Position numbers and translations under genes: made by a program
The notes under the pieces: model-generated
What the model was told of the DNA's origin: nothing
Databases searched by the model: none
The model's input: only the letters and a program-made list of their open reading frames with translations
Shown: positions 1 to 5,738 of the stretch, piece after piece
Layout: each line of letters starts with the position of its first letter
How positions within the stretch are numbered: position 1 is the first letter of the stretch
From: Flavobacterium sp.
GTDB taxonomy: Bacteria > Bacteroidota > Bacteroidia > Flavobacteriales > Flavobacteriaceae
Direction of reading: 5' to 3'
Length of the DNA stretch: 6,801 bases
NCBI GenBank assembly: GCA_030151565.1
Contig: JASLDM010000071.1
Span: forward strand, 1 to 6,801

Positions 1-1
1 T

Positions 2-304
2 AAATATGAATCTTTTAATTGGAGCAAACTAAATATTGCTTCCTATTACGGCATCAGCTCCTCTGTAATGGGCGTCAAAGGATTTTGGGAAGGTCATGTA
101 CTCATGCAAATCACAATGCCCAGTGAAACTATCAATTTCAAAATTCAAACAAATACCGCTAGCAGAGGTTACACATTCAAATGCAATTATTACGAATTAC
201 CCAAAAGCCTAAGTAGTGATGAAGTATTCTTACTGCATTTAAAAAGGACGTATCTCACTGATGACGAAGGGTGGTACTTAATCTATAAAAACAACCAACA
301 ATGA
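2..304 (+). CDS. 3' end of an unrecognised protein gene (5' end outside the window)
   Basis: The frame is open from the left edge of the window to the TGA at 302-304, giving about 100 residues. The ATG at 68 is therefore probably an internal methionine and not the start, because in-frame sense codons continue upstream of it with no stop. The visible part mixes hydrophobic and aromatic residues (FWEGHVLMQITMP, YTFKCNYYELP, EGWYLIYKNNQQ at the end), suggesting alternating beta strands, with no membrane segment. I do not recognise the family. The stop codon overlaps the ATG of the next gene in an ATGA arrangement, so the two are almost certainly one operon and probably translationally coupled. 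That links it to a secreted SH3 protein, but the function is unknown. Confidence 0.7.
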   Translation, partial: KYESFNWSKLNIASYYGISSSVMGVKGFWEGHVLMQITMPSETINFKIQTNTASRGYTFKCNYYELPKSLSSDEVFLLHLKRTYLTDDEGWYLIYKNNQQ

Positions 305-1029
305 TTCGAAATATATTTATTTTATTCGCTTTAGCATTCTCACAACTTGTAAATGCTCAGTTTATGGAAATAGAAGATCCCGATGGTTTTGTAAACATCC
401 GTGAAGAACCTAACGCTAAAAGCAAAATCATTGGTAAAGCAATATCAAAAGACCTCGTCTATCACTTAGAGTCTGATGAAAATCTTGGCAATTGGGTTCC
501 TATTATATACAATCAAAATAACCAAGAAATATATGGCTATATCCACAACTCTAGATTAAAAAAAATCAATCAATACATTCATACTCCCCTATTAAACATC
601 GAGAATAATGTTTGGGATTTTAAAAGTGAAGAAGATAAAAATCTGAAAAGCACCATCACTTTAAAAGTTGAATTTGAAGATGCGTCTACAAGAAATCTAA
701 AAACAGATGCAAATGGAAATATCACGCTTAACAATGAATATGTTTGGGGCATTTACGATAGCAAGATGAAATCAAAAAAATACAAATCAATACGTATTAA
801 TTTTGGAGAAACAGAAGTATCTATACCATTTAAAGAATTTGAAACTTTATTTTCTGTTGCATTCAACCCCGAATACGATCAAGAGATCCCAATGAAAGTA
901 TATTATGATCATAAAAAAGACATCTTATATATAAACGCTTTAAACGGAGATGCCTCCTATGCCTACGACCTTTTATTTATTATCGAAAAAGGCTCTTTTA
1001 AAAAAAGAATAGTTCAAATACCTTTCTAA
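301..1029 (+). CDS. Secreted protein with an N-terminal bacterial SH3 domain
   Basis: This is a 242-residue protein. Residues 1-19 form a signal peptide (basic MIRN start, hydrophobic core FILFALAFSQL, cleavage likely after VNA, leaving Q20 as the first mature residue). It lacks a cysteine at the cleavage site, so it is a Sec substrate and not a lipoprotein. Residues about 21-90 look like a bacterial SH3 domain: DPDGFVNIREEPNAKSKIIG is the usual opening, followed by NWVPI and GYIHNSRL. Such domains usually bind peptidoglycan or mediate protein contacts in the envelope. Residues about 95-242 are a beta-rich region I do not recognise. The start overlaps the upstream stop (ATGA), and a hairpin follows the stop within ten bases, so this is the last gene of its operon. 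The precise role is unknown. Confidence 0.85.
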   Translation: MIRNIFILFALAFSQLVNAQFMEIEDPDGFVNIREEPNAKSKIIGKAISKDLVYHLESDENLGNWVPIIYNQNNQEIYGYIHNSRLKKINQYIHTPLLNIENNVWDFKSEEDKNLKSTITLKVEFEDASTRNLKTDANGNITLNNEYVWGIYDSKMKSKKYKSIRINFGETEVSIPFKEFETLFSVAFNPEYDQEIPMKVYYDHKKDILYINALNGDASYAYDLLFIIEKGSFKKRIVQIPF

Positions 1030-1035
1030 AATAAA

Positions 1036-1066
1036 AAAGACACAATTAATAAAAAATTGTGTCTTT
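1036..1066. terminator. Bidirectional hairpin terminator
   Basis: A perfect 12-bp inverted repeat (AAAGACACAATT at 1036-1047 and AATTGTGTCTTT at 1055-1066) encloses a 7-nt loop. It begins seven bases after the SH3 gene stop. On the plus strand the T tract is short (TTT then CAAT). On the minus strand the stem runs straight into T6. It can therefore end both the SH3 operon and transcription arriving from the TPR gene on the other strand. Confidence 0.8.
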
Positions 1067-1304
1067 CAATAATATCTACCCTAGAAACTACTTGTGGCAA
1101 TTAGTTTTAAAAACTTTAACGCTAAAAACCAATACTATTTACAAGCGTAGAACTAGTATTAGTCCAAACTGCTATCGAAAACATGACTAGCGATGAATGA
1201 AGATTAAAAGAAAATCTGCATCGTCATTGGGAGTTAATATGGCAATACCTACTTGCTTTTTTTAATACTTAACAACTCTTTTCAGTCACTTCTACCCTTT
1301 TCCT
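1067..1304. other. Intergenic stretch with no gene seen
   Basis: Between the two converging genes I find no open frame of useful length, no tRNA and no clear promoter. A 7-bp inverted repeat (AATACTA 1131-1137, TAGTATT 1154-1160) is weak. The stretch around 1183-1265 gives a stop-interrupted reading frame that could be decayed coding sequence, but I cannot assign it. Confidence 0.5.
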
Positions 1305-3611
1305 TTAAAAGAATTTAGAAAACAATCCTGGCTTTTTCCAGGTCCTTTTATATTCATCTGCCAATGCAACATGATCACTATACCCCAATACAAGATCGAG
1401 TCGTTGATGCGCTTGTTTCAACGCTCCATTACAATATAAAGCATTAGCTACAAGAAGATGAACTTCTTCCGAGATATCGTCATACCCCCAATCCTCATTC
1501 TCATAAATCTTCATTAATTTATCTGAGTAGTGAAGTAAAAGCTCTAGTTGATCTGCCGCAGCAAACAACCTCACTCCATAAAGCAACCATTGCAAGTATT
1601 CTGGTGCTTCGAAAGTATTTTCACATAATGAATCATGCGTTGTAAAACAGTCAATACCTTGCGGATACTCCTGCATCAAATAATGACTTTTCATGATCAT
1701 ATATAAGGTTTTCGCCTTATCAAAAGCATTAATTATAAACGCCTTCTTATTCGATAAATATAATCGAGCTCTGTGATTAACATTCTTGTAGTCTTCTAAT
1801 TCATTATACACCTGCATCAGCACATATTGTGGTTGCGCTTCATGTGGGTATTGATCAGAAATACTGCTATAATAAGCCAGTTTTTCAATTTGTGATTCTT
1901 CTTCATAAAGATCATAAATCAATCCTTCAACCGTATTTTTTGCAGCCTCATAATCTCTAAAATCATAATCCGAAATATTCGGATTGTGCACATAGTGATC
2001 ATACATATCAATTAATAATTCCTGTGCATCAACAATACTATTTTCAGTTTCACCTAGGGCATTTTTGACAATCAAATAGTCAGCCTGGCGCTTTAGATAA
2101 AGATAATAGTTTGAATTTTCTGCAGTATACATACTAAAGTAGTTTTTTAATACCACTTTAGCCTGAACATAATCTTCATTTATTAATAATGCATCTAATA
2201 AAGTATGATGGAGTTCTTCAAAATCACTTTGTTGCAAACCTATTTTTGCAACTTGAATTGCCGACTCATAACATCCAACTTTAATTAATGTTAGACCATA
2301 ATTATTGCAACACATAGCCCAATTATGTCTACTTCCTAGATAATCACTTTCATATTTACCCTCTTCAAAATACGATTGAAACCCATGAAACGATTGCTCA
2401 TAAAAGCCAGACAACACACTTTGAAACAACGCAAGCTCCTCCGGATCTGTAATTCTATCGGCTATGAATTCATCCAATTCAACACCATCATTATACAGGT
2501 CCCGAGGCAGATCTTCAAAAGTTGGTATATCCTGCTCTATTACTCCCTTTGCTAAATAGTTAGACAACAAAAAGCGCCTCCAAGTTATAGATGCCGATTT
2601 AATTTCCAAAGCTTTACTCAGCAAAGGCAAAGCTTCAGCGTGCTCCTCTTGTTCGTGTAAATAGGTTCCCGAAAAATGATACGGTGAAAATTTATCAGGA
2701 TGCATTTCAATCAATCTCAACGCGTGACTATAATAGAAATCAGCTTTCAAATGCAAGCGTTCATAATGATTACGCTCGACGATTAGCTGAAAATAAAACA
2801 CGTCATCATCAACAAGTCCATTTTCAATCAATTTATCAAAACGCTGATGCCATTTTACCAATCCATTCAAAACGTCCTCTTCATTATTTGCCCCTTTGAT
2901 CAATTTCAACAAGATAGCTTTTGCCACAGCAATATCCTCATTCTCGAAGGCTATTTCGGCAAGATACAAATAGTCGCTATCATTTGTACTGGCAAATTGC
3001 CGTATATTATCTGCTATAATTTTAACGATGTCTTCAGCTGATTTTAACTCGGTATGCTGCAGCAGATAAATCTTCTTCATTAGATAGATCGAATTATAAT
3101 GCTCACGCTGTTCTCTATCTGCTTTAAAATAAGTAGTAAAAAAAGCCATTCCTAAATCCAATGTTTTCAAAACAGCCGCGCTATCTTCCCTAGTTTCATA
3201 AATTCTAATTAAAAAACCATAACCATTCGTTGCATATTCAGGTTCTTGAATCAAACGTTGGGCATAAGCAATATAATCGCTACTGTTTTCGTCGGTAATA
3301 TGCCTTTTAGAAAGATTAATGCAAGCTAAATCATAATCATTATTCAACGTATAACTTAGCATATGTTGTAGTGCTTCTAAATTTTCAGGCTCGAGACTTA
3401 TTATTTTCTTAAGATAAGGAACTGTGAATTGCTTCATCGTGTCGTATACAAGCTCCGGGTGACCAGGGTAAACATAATCGTGATGTGCCACAGCCATCAA
3501 AAACAGTACAGCAGTATCGTTAGGTTGCTTTTTAAGATATTGCTCTCCCTCTTCTATACATTGCGCCAAATCTCCTGTATAAAATAAATTCTCTAATTTC
3601 TCGATGTTCAT
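1305..3611 (-). CDS. Large tetratricopeptide-repeat (TPR-like) protein, function unknown
   Basis: This is a 768-residue, acidic, tyrosine- and leucine-rich protein that is almost entirely helical. No signal peptide or membrane segment is visible, so it is probably cytoplasmic. Helix pairs of TPR type appear at about residues 1-45, 68-100, 213-255, 305-356 (the most canonical, with ALPLLSKALEI), 428-495, 590-625, 633-660 and 715-745. TPR arrays are scaffolds for protein contacts. There is no catalytic motif. The C-terminus is short and basic (WKKPGLFSKFF) and could be a contact tail. The ATG at 3611 is supported by a Bacteroidota-type promoter about 47 bases upstream, and no Shine-Dalgarno is present, which is normal in this phylum. 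It is a single-gene unit, convergent with the SH3 operon, so its neighbours give no hint of a partner. Confidence 0.85.
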   Translation of the reverse strand: MNIEKLENLFYTGDLAQCIEEGEQYLKKQPNDTAVLFLMAVAHHDYVYPGHPELVYDTMKQFTVPYLKKIISLEPENLEALQHMLSYTLNNDYDLACINLSKRHITDENSSDYIAYAQRLIQEPEYATNGYGFLIRIYETREDSAAVLKTLDLGMAFFTTYFKADREQREHYNSIYLMKKIYLLQHTELKSAEDIVKIIADNIRQFASTNDSDYLYLAEIAFENEDIAVAKAILLKLIKGANNEEDVLNGLVKWHQRFDKLIENGLVDDDVFYFQLIVERNHYERLHLKADFYYSHALRLIEMHPDKFSPYHFSGTYLHEQEEHAEALPLLSKALEIKSASITWRRFLLSNYLAKGVIEQDIPTFEDLPRDLYNDGVELDEFIADRITDPEELALFQSVLSGFYEQSFHGFQSYFEEGKYESDYLGSRHNWAMCCNNYGLTLIKVGCYESAIQVAKIGLQQSDFEELHHTLLDALLINEDYVQAKVVLKNYFSMYTAENSNYYLYLKRQADYLIVKNALGETENSIVDAQELLIDMYDHYVHNPNISDYDFRDYEAAKNTVEGLIYDLYEEESQIEKLAYYSSISDQYPHEAQPQYVLMQVYNELEDYKNVNHRARLYLSNKKAFIINAFDKAKTLYMIMKSHYLMQEYPQGIDCFTTHDSLCENTFEAPEYLQWLLYGVRLFAAADQLELLLHYSDKLMKIYENEDWGYDDISEEVHLLVANALYCNGALKQAHQRLDLVLGYSDHVALADEYKRTWKKPGLFSKFF

Positions 3612-3657
3612 CTATATAATCGCTTTATAATAGTATTTCATTTTAAAATATCTAAAG

Positions 3658-3688
3658 CAAAGTTAAGGAATCAACAACTATCTCAAAA
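3658..3688 (-). promoter_or_regulatory. Promoter of the TPR gene (Bacteroidota type)
   Basis: Read on the minus strand, TTTTG (3684-3688) is followed after 18 nt by TAACTTTG (3658-3665), an exact match to the TTTG / TAnnTTTG pattern of the Bacteroidota primary sigma factor. Transcription would start near 3651, giving a leader of about 40 nt before the ATG at 3611. Confidence 0.7.
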
Positions 3689-3822
3689 TCCCCGGTTTCA
3701 GCTACTATTTCTAAAAATGACTCTTATGATACTTGATGTTATTACAGGCGATTTGTTCATTTTCATTAGTAAAATCTAACTAATTAACGTAGTTGCGGAA
3801 CATAAAAAACAACGTATTCTGT

Positions 3823-4095
3823 CTAGACCAATTTCATCCTGCAATACTCTTCATTATTATATTCAACGTTACAGCCGCATTCAGACACTTTTATCAAATC
3901 ATTCACGCAACTCTTCTCTAAGTAGCAAAAAACCTTGCTATGCCTTTTAAAAATGATTCTTTATAGCTTTTTTCAATATTCTCGAAAGACTCGGAAAAAA
4001 CAATTATACTAGCAACAGTAACTATTTCATCCTTTTGAAAATCGTTATAGATTACTCGCTTAATTTTTTAAATAAACACAACTTTTAGGATTCAT
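3823..4095 (-). pseudogene. Small unrecognised gene broken by two homopolymer frameshifts
   Basis: Three minus-strand frames join into one plausible protein. ATG at 4093-4095 opens MNPKSCVYLK and meets a stop just after an A6 run (4064-4069). The next frame, 3918-4067, is open for 49 residues. The third frame, open over 3823-3960, continues with YLEKSCVNDLIKVSECGC and ends at TAG 3823-3825. One base fewer in the A6 run and one more in the T6 run (3927-3932, minus-strand sense) would give a continuous product of about 90 residues. If the final TAG replaced a sense codon, the frame would go on to TAA at 3784-3786. The product is mixed-charge with about six cysteines, including a CGC motif near the end. 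I do not recognise the family. Its 5' end abuts the transposase relic, so a promoter may have been lost. It could be a decayed gene, a chance open stretch, or an intact gene with two sequence errors. Confidence 0.35.
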
Positions 4096-4096
4096 A

Positions 4097-4356
4097 CGAT
4101 AAAACTGACACAAGGATTCAATCAAGTTGAGAACAGTCCTCTTAAACAGTTTAATACCCTTGTCAAAACCTTCACACACCATTACTCCGACATATTAAAC
4201 TACTTTAACAACCGAAGTACTAATGCTTCTGCAGAATCTTTTAATGCGCAAAATAAAATACTTCCGTATGATGTATAGAGGAGTAAGAGATAAGTCATTT
4301 TCCTTTTTAGATTGACTAAACTTTTTGCTTAGCCCTCAACTTTTGAACCTGACCCG
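4097..4356 (+). pseudogene. Decayed 3' end of an ISAon1-type (ISL3-like) transposase with the IS end
   Basis: From about 4099 to the TAG at 4330-4332 the plus strand encodes the recognisable C-terminus of this transposase group: IKLTQGFNQVENS, LKQFNTLVKTFTHHYSDILNYF, then the hallmark NNRSTNASAESFNA (about 4207-4248). Just after that, the reading frame shifts to give RMMYRGVRDKSF, then shifts back to give FLFRLTKLFA and stop. Two indels thus break the last 40 codons, and in the original frame they expose stops at TAG and TAA. The N-terminal part and catalytic core are missing entirely. The bases after the stop (CCCTCAACTTTTGAACCTGACCC, 4333-4355, shown here split: CCCTCAACTTTT then GAACCTGACCC) look like the terminal repeat of the element, but no partner repeat is in the window. 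It is an inactive fossil. Confidence 0.8.
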
Positions 4357-4659
4357 AATTAATCGTAATTAAAACACATAAACACCCTACTCAAATCCAC
4401 TTCAACCCTAAGTCCGTATTGACTTAAACGCACCTTGTACCACACAACCACCACATTCGTACCAGACACCTTCCGAAAAAAAGCTAATTTCCGAGCGTCT
4501 GTGGTACTTCTACCGAACTTCTACCGAACAAGTACTATCTAAAACTACTACACGACCTATCTGTAAGTCGATTTGATTCAAAGTAAATTTACCGTATTTG
4601 AGTTTCTAAAATTTCTTATTTAGATAGTCCGATTTTAAGAGGTCGAACTAACGGTAAAT
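4357..4659. other. Noncoding stretch with short repeats and overlapping inverted repeats
   Basis: No coding frame is visible on either strand. The notable part is 4437-4535. It has four GTAC words (4437, 4459, 4504, 4532), a tandem 11-mer TTCTACCGAAC twice (4508-4529), and TTCCGA twice (4471-4476, 4489-4494). GTACCAGAC (4459-4467) can pair with GTCTGTGGTAC (4497-4507, two-base bulge), while GTACTT (4504-4509) can pair with AAGTAC (4530-4535). These two pairings share bases and exclude each other. It may be a dispersed intergenic element or the leader or remnant of something lost. No gene is read from it. Confidence 0.4.
4508..4529. repeat. Tandem 11-bp repeat, two copies
   Basis: TTCTACCGAAC is present twice without a gap or mismatch. 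It sits in the loop of the 6-bp inverted repeat GTACTT / AAGTAC (4504-4509, 4530-4535), whose last two arm bases overlap the first repeat copy. Confidence 0.8.
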
Positions 4660-4691
4660 AAAAAAAGCCTCACATTTCTGTGAAGCTTTTT
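4660..4691 (-). terminator. Terminator of the solitary tRNA-Lys gene
   Basis: The stem is AAAAAGC 4662-4668 with GCTTTTT 4685-4691, then one C/A mismatch, then TCACA 4670-4674 with TGTGA 4679-4683 and a TTTC loop. Read on the minus strand it ends in T7 and lies three bases after the 3' end of the tRNA. Confidence 0.8.
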
Positions 4692-4694
4692 CTG

Positions 4695-4767
4695 TGACCC
4701 GACTGGGGCTCGAACCCAGGACCCCAACATTAAAAGTGTTGTGCTCTACCAACTGAGCTATCGAGTC
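4695..4767 (-). tRNA. tRNA-Lys (anticodon UUU), solitary copy
   Basis: A 73-nt cloverleaf can be read on the minus strand. The acceptor GACTCGA pairs with TCGGGTC (one U-G pair), and the discriminator is A. The D arm is GCTC...GAGC. The anticodon stem CAACA / TGTTG holds the loop CTTTTAA, so the anticodon is TTT at tRNA positions 34-36. The T arm contains GGTTCGAGCCC. CCA is not encoded. The gene has its own promoter upstream (4803-4833) and its own terminator (4660-4691). Its sequence is identical to the two Lys copies at 5428-5500 and 5536-5608. Confidence 0.97.
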
Positions 4768-4802
4768 ATTGATAAACGTTTATTTGTTTCTCAATTGCTG
4801 TG

Positions 4803-4833
4803 CAAAGGTAGCATTATTTTTAAAACCTCAAAA
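4803..4833 (-). promoter_or_regulatory. Promoter of the solitary tRNA-Lys
   Basis: On the minus strand TTTTG (4829-4833), 18 nt, then TACCTTTG (4803-4810) matches the Bacteroidota consensus exactly. The start would fall near 4796, about 30 nt before the mature tRNA 5' end. Confidence 0.7.
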
Positions 4834-4936
4834 TTTACAAAGCAGTTTTTTTCATGTTATTTTTACATTTATTTCTTATAAACTTTATACCAAATAGTTA
4901 CAGTTAAAAAAAAATTCTCTAAAATGATATTTATCA

Positions 4937-4967
4937 TTGCTAAATTAGTTTCTTCAATGTATTTTTA
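4937..4967 (+). promoter_or_regulatory. Possible promoter of the small membrane protein gene
   Basis: TTG (4937-4939), 20 nt, then TATTTTTA (4960-4967) matches TAnnTTTG at all but the last base. It would leave a leader of roughly 18 nt before the ATG at 4992. In such AT-rich DNA a one-mismatch match is weak evidence. Confidence 0.3.
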
Positions 4968-4991
4968 TCTAGTAAATTTAAATAACGAATT

Positions 4992-5147
4992 ATGACAGCT
5001 CAAAACATCGCGCTTTACAATTACGGCAATGGAACATTTATGATTATCATTTTTGCATTAGTTTGCGTTGCCTTAGTAATTGCTCTATTCTTATTCATGA
5101 GTGGCGGAGACAAAAATCAAGACGAAGACACAGATGAGAATGCTTAA
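4992..5147 (+). CDS. 51-residue single-pass membrane protein, function unknown
   Basis: The frame runs from ATG 4992 to TAA 5145-5147. A polar N-terminus (MTAQNIALYNYGNG) is followed by one hydrophobic helix of about 20 residues (residues 16-36, TFMIIIFALVCVALVIALFL). A short acidic tail follows (SGGDKNQDEDTDENA). By the positive-inside rule the orientation is ambiguous, since the only positive residue is the lysine at 41. A strong terminator starts nine bases after the stop, and coding-like third positions and a clean frame between two regulatory signals support a real gene. It stands alone between two tRNA units on the other strand. The layout resembles the tiny membrane proteins often left unannotated in flavobacteria. 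I cannot name a function. Confidence 0.7.
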   Translation: MTAQNIALYNYGNGTFMIIIFALVCVALVIALFLFMSGGDKNQDEDTDENA

Positions 5148-5155
5148 AAGAGAAA

Positions 5156-5196
5156 TTAAAAAAAGCTACATCCAACAGGAATGTAGCTTTTTTTAA
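5156..5196 (+). terminator. Terminator of the small membrane protein gene
   Basis: TTAAAAAAAGCTACATCC and GGAATGTAGCTTTTTTTAA fold back with a 4-nt AACA loop and a single bulged A. The GC core is GCTACA / TGTAGC, followed by T7. Its A-rich 5' flank also gives T7 on the other strand. Confidence 0.85.
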
Positions 5197-5243
5197 TTCA
5201 ATCGATTTTACAAATACCTTTAAAACCTTTTGTGATATTTTGA

Positions 5244-5277
5244 TATAAAAAAAGGGAACTCAAACAGAGTTCCCTTT
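5244..5277 (-). terminator. Terminator of the Lys-Lys-Leu tRNA unit
   Basis: The perfect 11-bp stem AAAGGGAACTC 5251-5261 / GAGTTCCCTTT 5267-5277 has a 5-nt loop. Read on the minus strand the stem passes directly into T7, 44 nt after the 3' end of tRNA-Leu. Confidence 0.85.
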
Positions 5278-5320
5278 ATAAGATTTTTAATACTAAATAC
5301 AACTGAACAAATCTAATTAG

Positions 5321-5402
5321 TGACTACGATCAGATTCGAACTGACACGTCTTGCGACACCACCCCCTCAAGATGGCGAGTCTACCAATTTCTCCACGTAG
5401 CC
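5321..5402 (-). tRNA. tRNA-Leu (anticodon GAG)
   Basis: An 82-nt class II tRNA is read on the minus strand. The acceptor GGCTACG pairs with CGTAGTC (one G-U), with discriminator A. The anticodon stem CCATC / GGTGG holds the loop TTGAGGG, so the anticodon is GAG and reads CUC and CUU. The long variable arm TGTC-GCAA-GACG, typical of Leu, precedes a T arm with GTTCGAATC. CCA is not encoded. It is the last gene of the unit Lys-Lys-Leu, 25 nt after the second Lys. Confidence 0.95.
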
Positions 5403-5427
5403 CTTTGTAACTTCAGTATTTCATTTG

Positions 5428-5500
5428 TGACCCGACTGGGGCTCGAACCCAGGACCCCAACATTAAAAGTGTTGTGCTCTACCAACTGAGCTATCGAGTC
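5428..5500 (-). tRNA. tRNA-Lys (anticodon UUU), middle gene of the Lys-Lys-Leu unit
   Basis: It is identical over all 73 nt to the copies at 4695-4767 and 5536-5608, with anticodon loop CTTTTAA and discriminator A. It is separated from the first Lys by 35 nt and from tRNA-Leu by 25 nt, with no promoter between them, so it is co-transcribed and cut out by tRNA processing nucleases. Confidence 0.97.
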
Positions 5501-5509
5501 GTAGCAATA

Positions 5510-5624
5510 AGGGAATGAATTATTTTTTGATCTAGTGACCCGACTGGGGCTCGAACCCAGGACCCCAACATTAAAAGTGTTGTGCTCTACCAACTGAGCT
5601 ATCGAGTCTTTAATTTCATTCCCT
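5510..5624 (-). repeat. Inverted repeat enclosing the first tRNA-Lys of the unit
   Basis: AGGGAATGAA (5510-5519) and TTCATTCCCT (5615-5624) are perfect 10-bp reverse complements, extended inward by three more pairs after one bulged base (TTA 5520-5522, TAA 5611-5613). In the transcript the leader and the spacer could pair, leaving 2 nt before and 13 nt after the tRNA. Confidence 0.6.
5536..5608 (-). tRNA. tRNA-Lys (anticodon UUU), first gene of the Lys-Lys-Leu unit
   Basis: It is identical to the other two tRNA-Lys genes. It lies about 28 nt after the unit's promoter. The leader before its 5' end and the spacer after its 3' end contain complementary 10-mers (5510-5519 and 5615-5624), so the precursor could fold into a stem that closes around this tRNA. 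Confidence 0.97.
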
Positions 5625-5635
5625 GAATGCGGGTG

Positions 5636-5665
5636 CAAATATAGAATCTTTATTTTGAATTCCAA
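5636..5665 (-). promoter_or_regulatory. Promoter of the Lys-Lys-Leu tRNA unit
   Basis: On the minus strand TTG (5663-5665), 19 nt, then TATATTTG (5636-5643) matches the Bacteroidota consensus exactly. It overlaps the divergent aroK promoter: each -33 box falls between the two boxes of the other promoter. Confidence 0.7.
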
Positions 5666-5686
5666 TAGAAAAATGTCATAAATTTG
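5654..5686 (+). promoter_or_regulatory. Promoter of aroK
   Basis: TTTG (5654-5657), 21 nt, then TAAATTTG (5679-5686) is an exact consensus match. Transcription would start near 5693, with a leader of about 45 nt before the ATG at 5739. It interleaves with the tRNA promoter on the other strand. Confidence 0.65.
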
Positions 5687-5738
5687 CTTTTATTTCACCT
5701 CTATTTTATAACTCACAATATATCAAGTATTTATTTTT

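Noticed and set aside
1131..1160. 7-bp inverted repeat AATACTA / TAGTATT
   Set aside because: It is short, has a 16-nt loop and no T tract, and is expected by chance in AT-rich sequence.
1183..1265. Possible transposase or other gene remnant between the converging genes
   Set aside because: The stop-interrupted translation shows no motif I recognise, so no origin can be supported.
2684..3041. Two plus-strand open frames of 64 and 71 residues
   Set aside because: Both lie wholly inside the TPR gene on the other strand and have no promoter or protein-like features of their own.
4079..4090. CAACTTTT resembles the presumed IS end at 4336-4343 and might be the other end of the element
   Set aside because: Only eight bases match, the orientation is direct and not inverted, and the similarity does not extend further.
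4350..4357. TGACCCGA matches the 3' end of tRNA-Lys and could be an attachment site
   Set aside because: Eight bases is too short, and the match falls at the presumed IS terminal repeat, which explains it better. No integrase gene is present.
5381..5665. A 94-residue minus-strand open frame with a repeated peptide (SIAQLVEHNTFNVGVLGSSP)
   Set aside because: The peptide is the translation of the two tRNA-Lys genes. It is a well-known artefact and not a protein.
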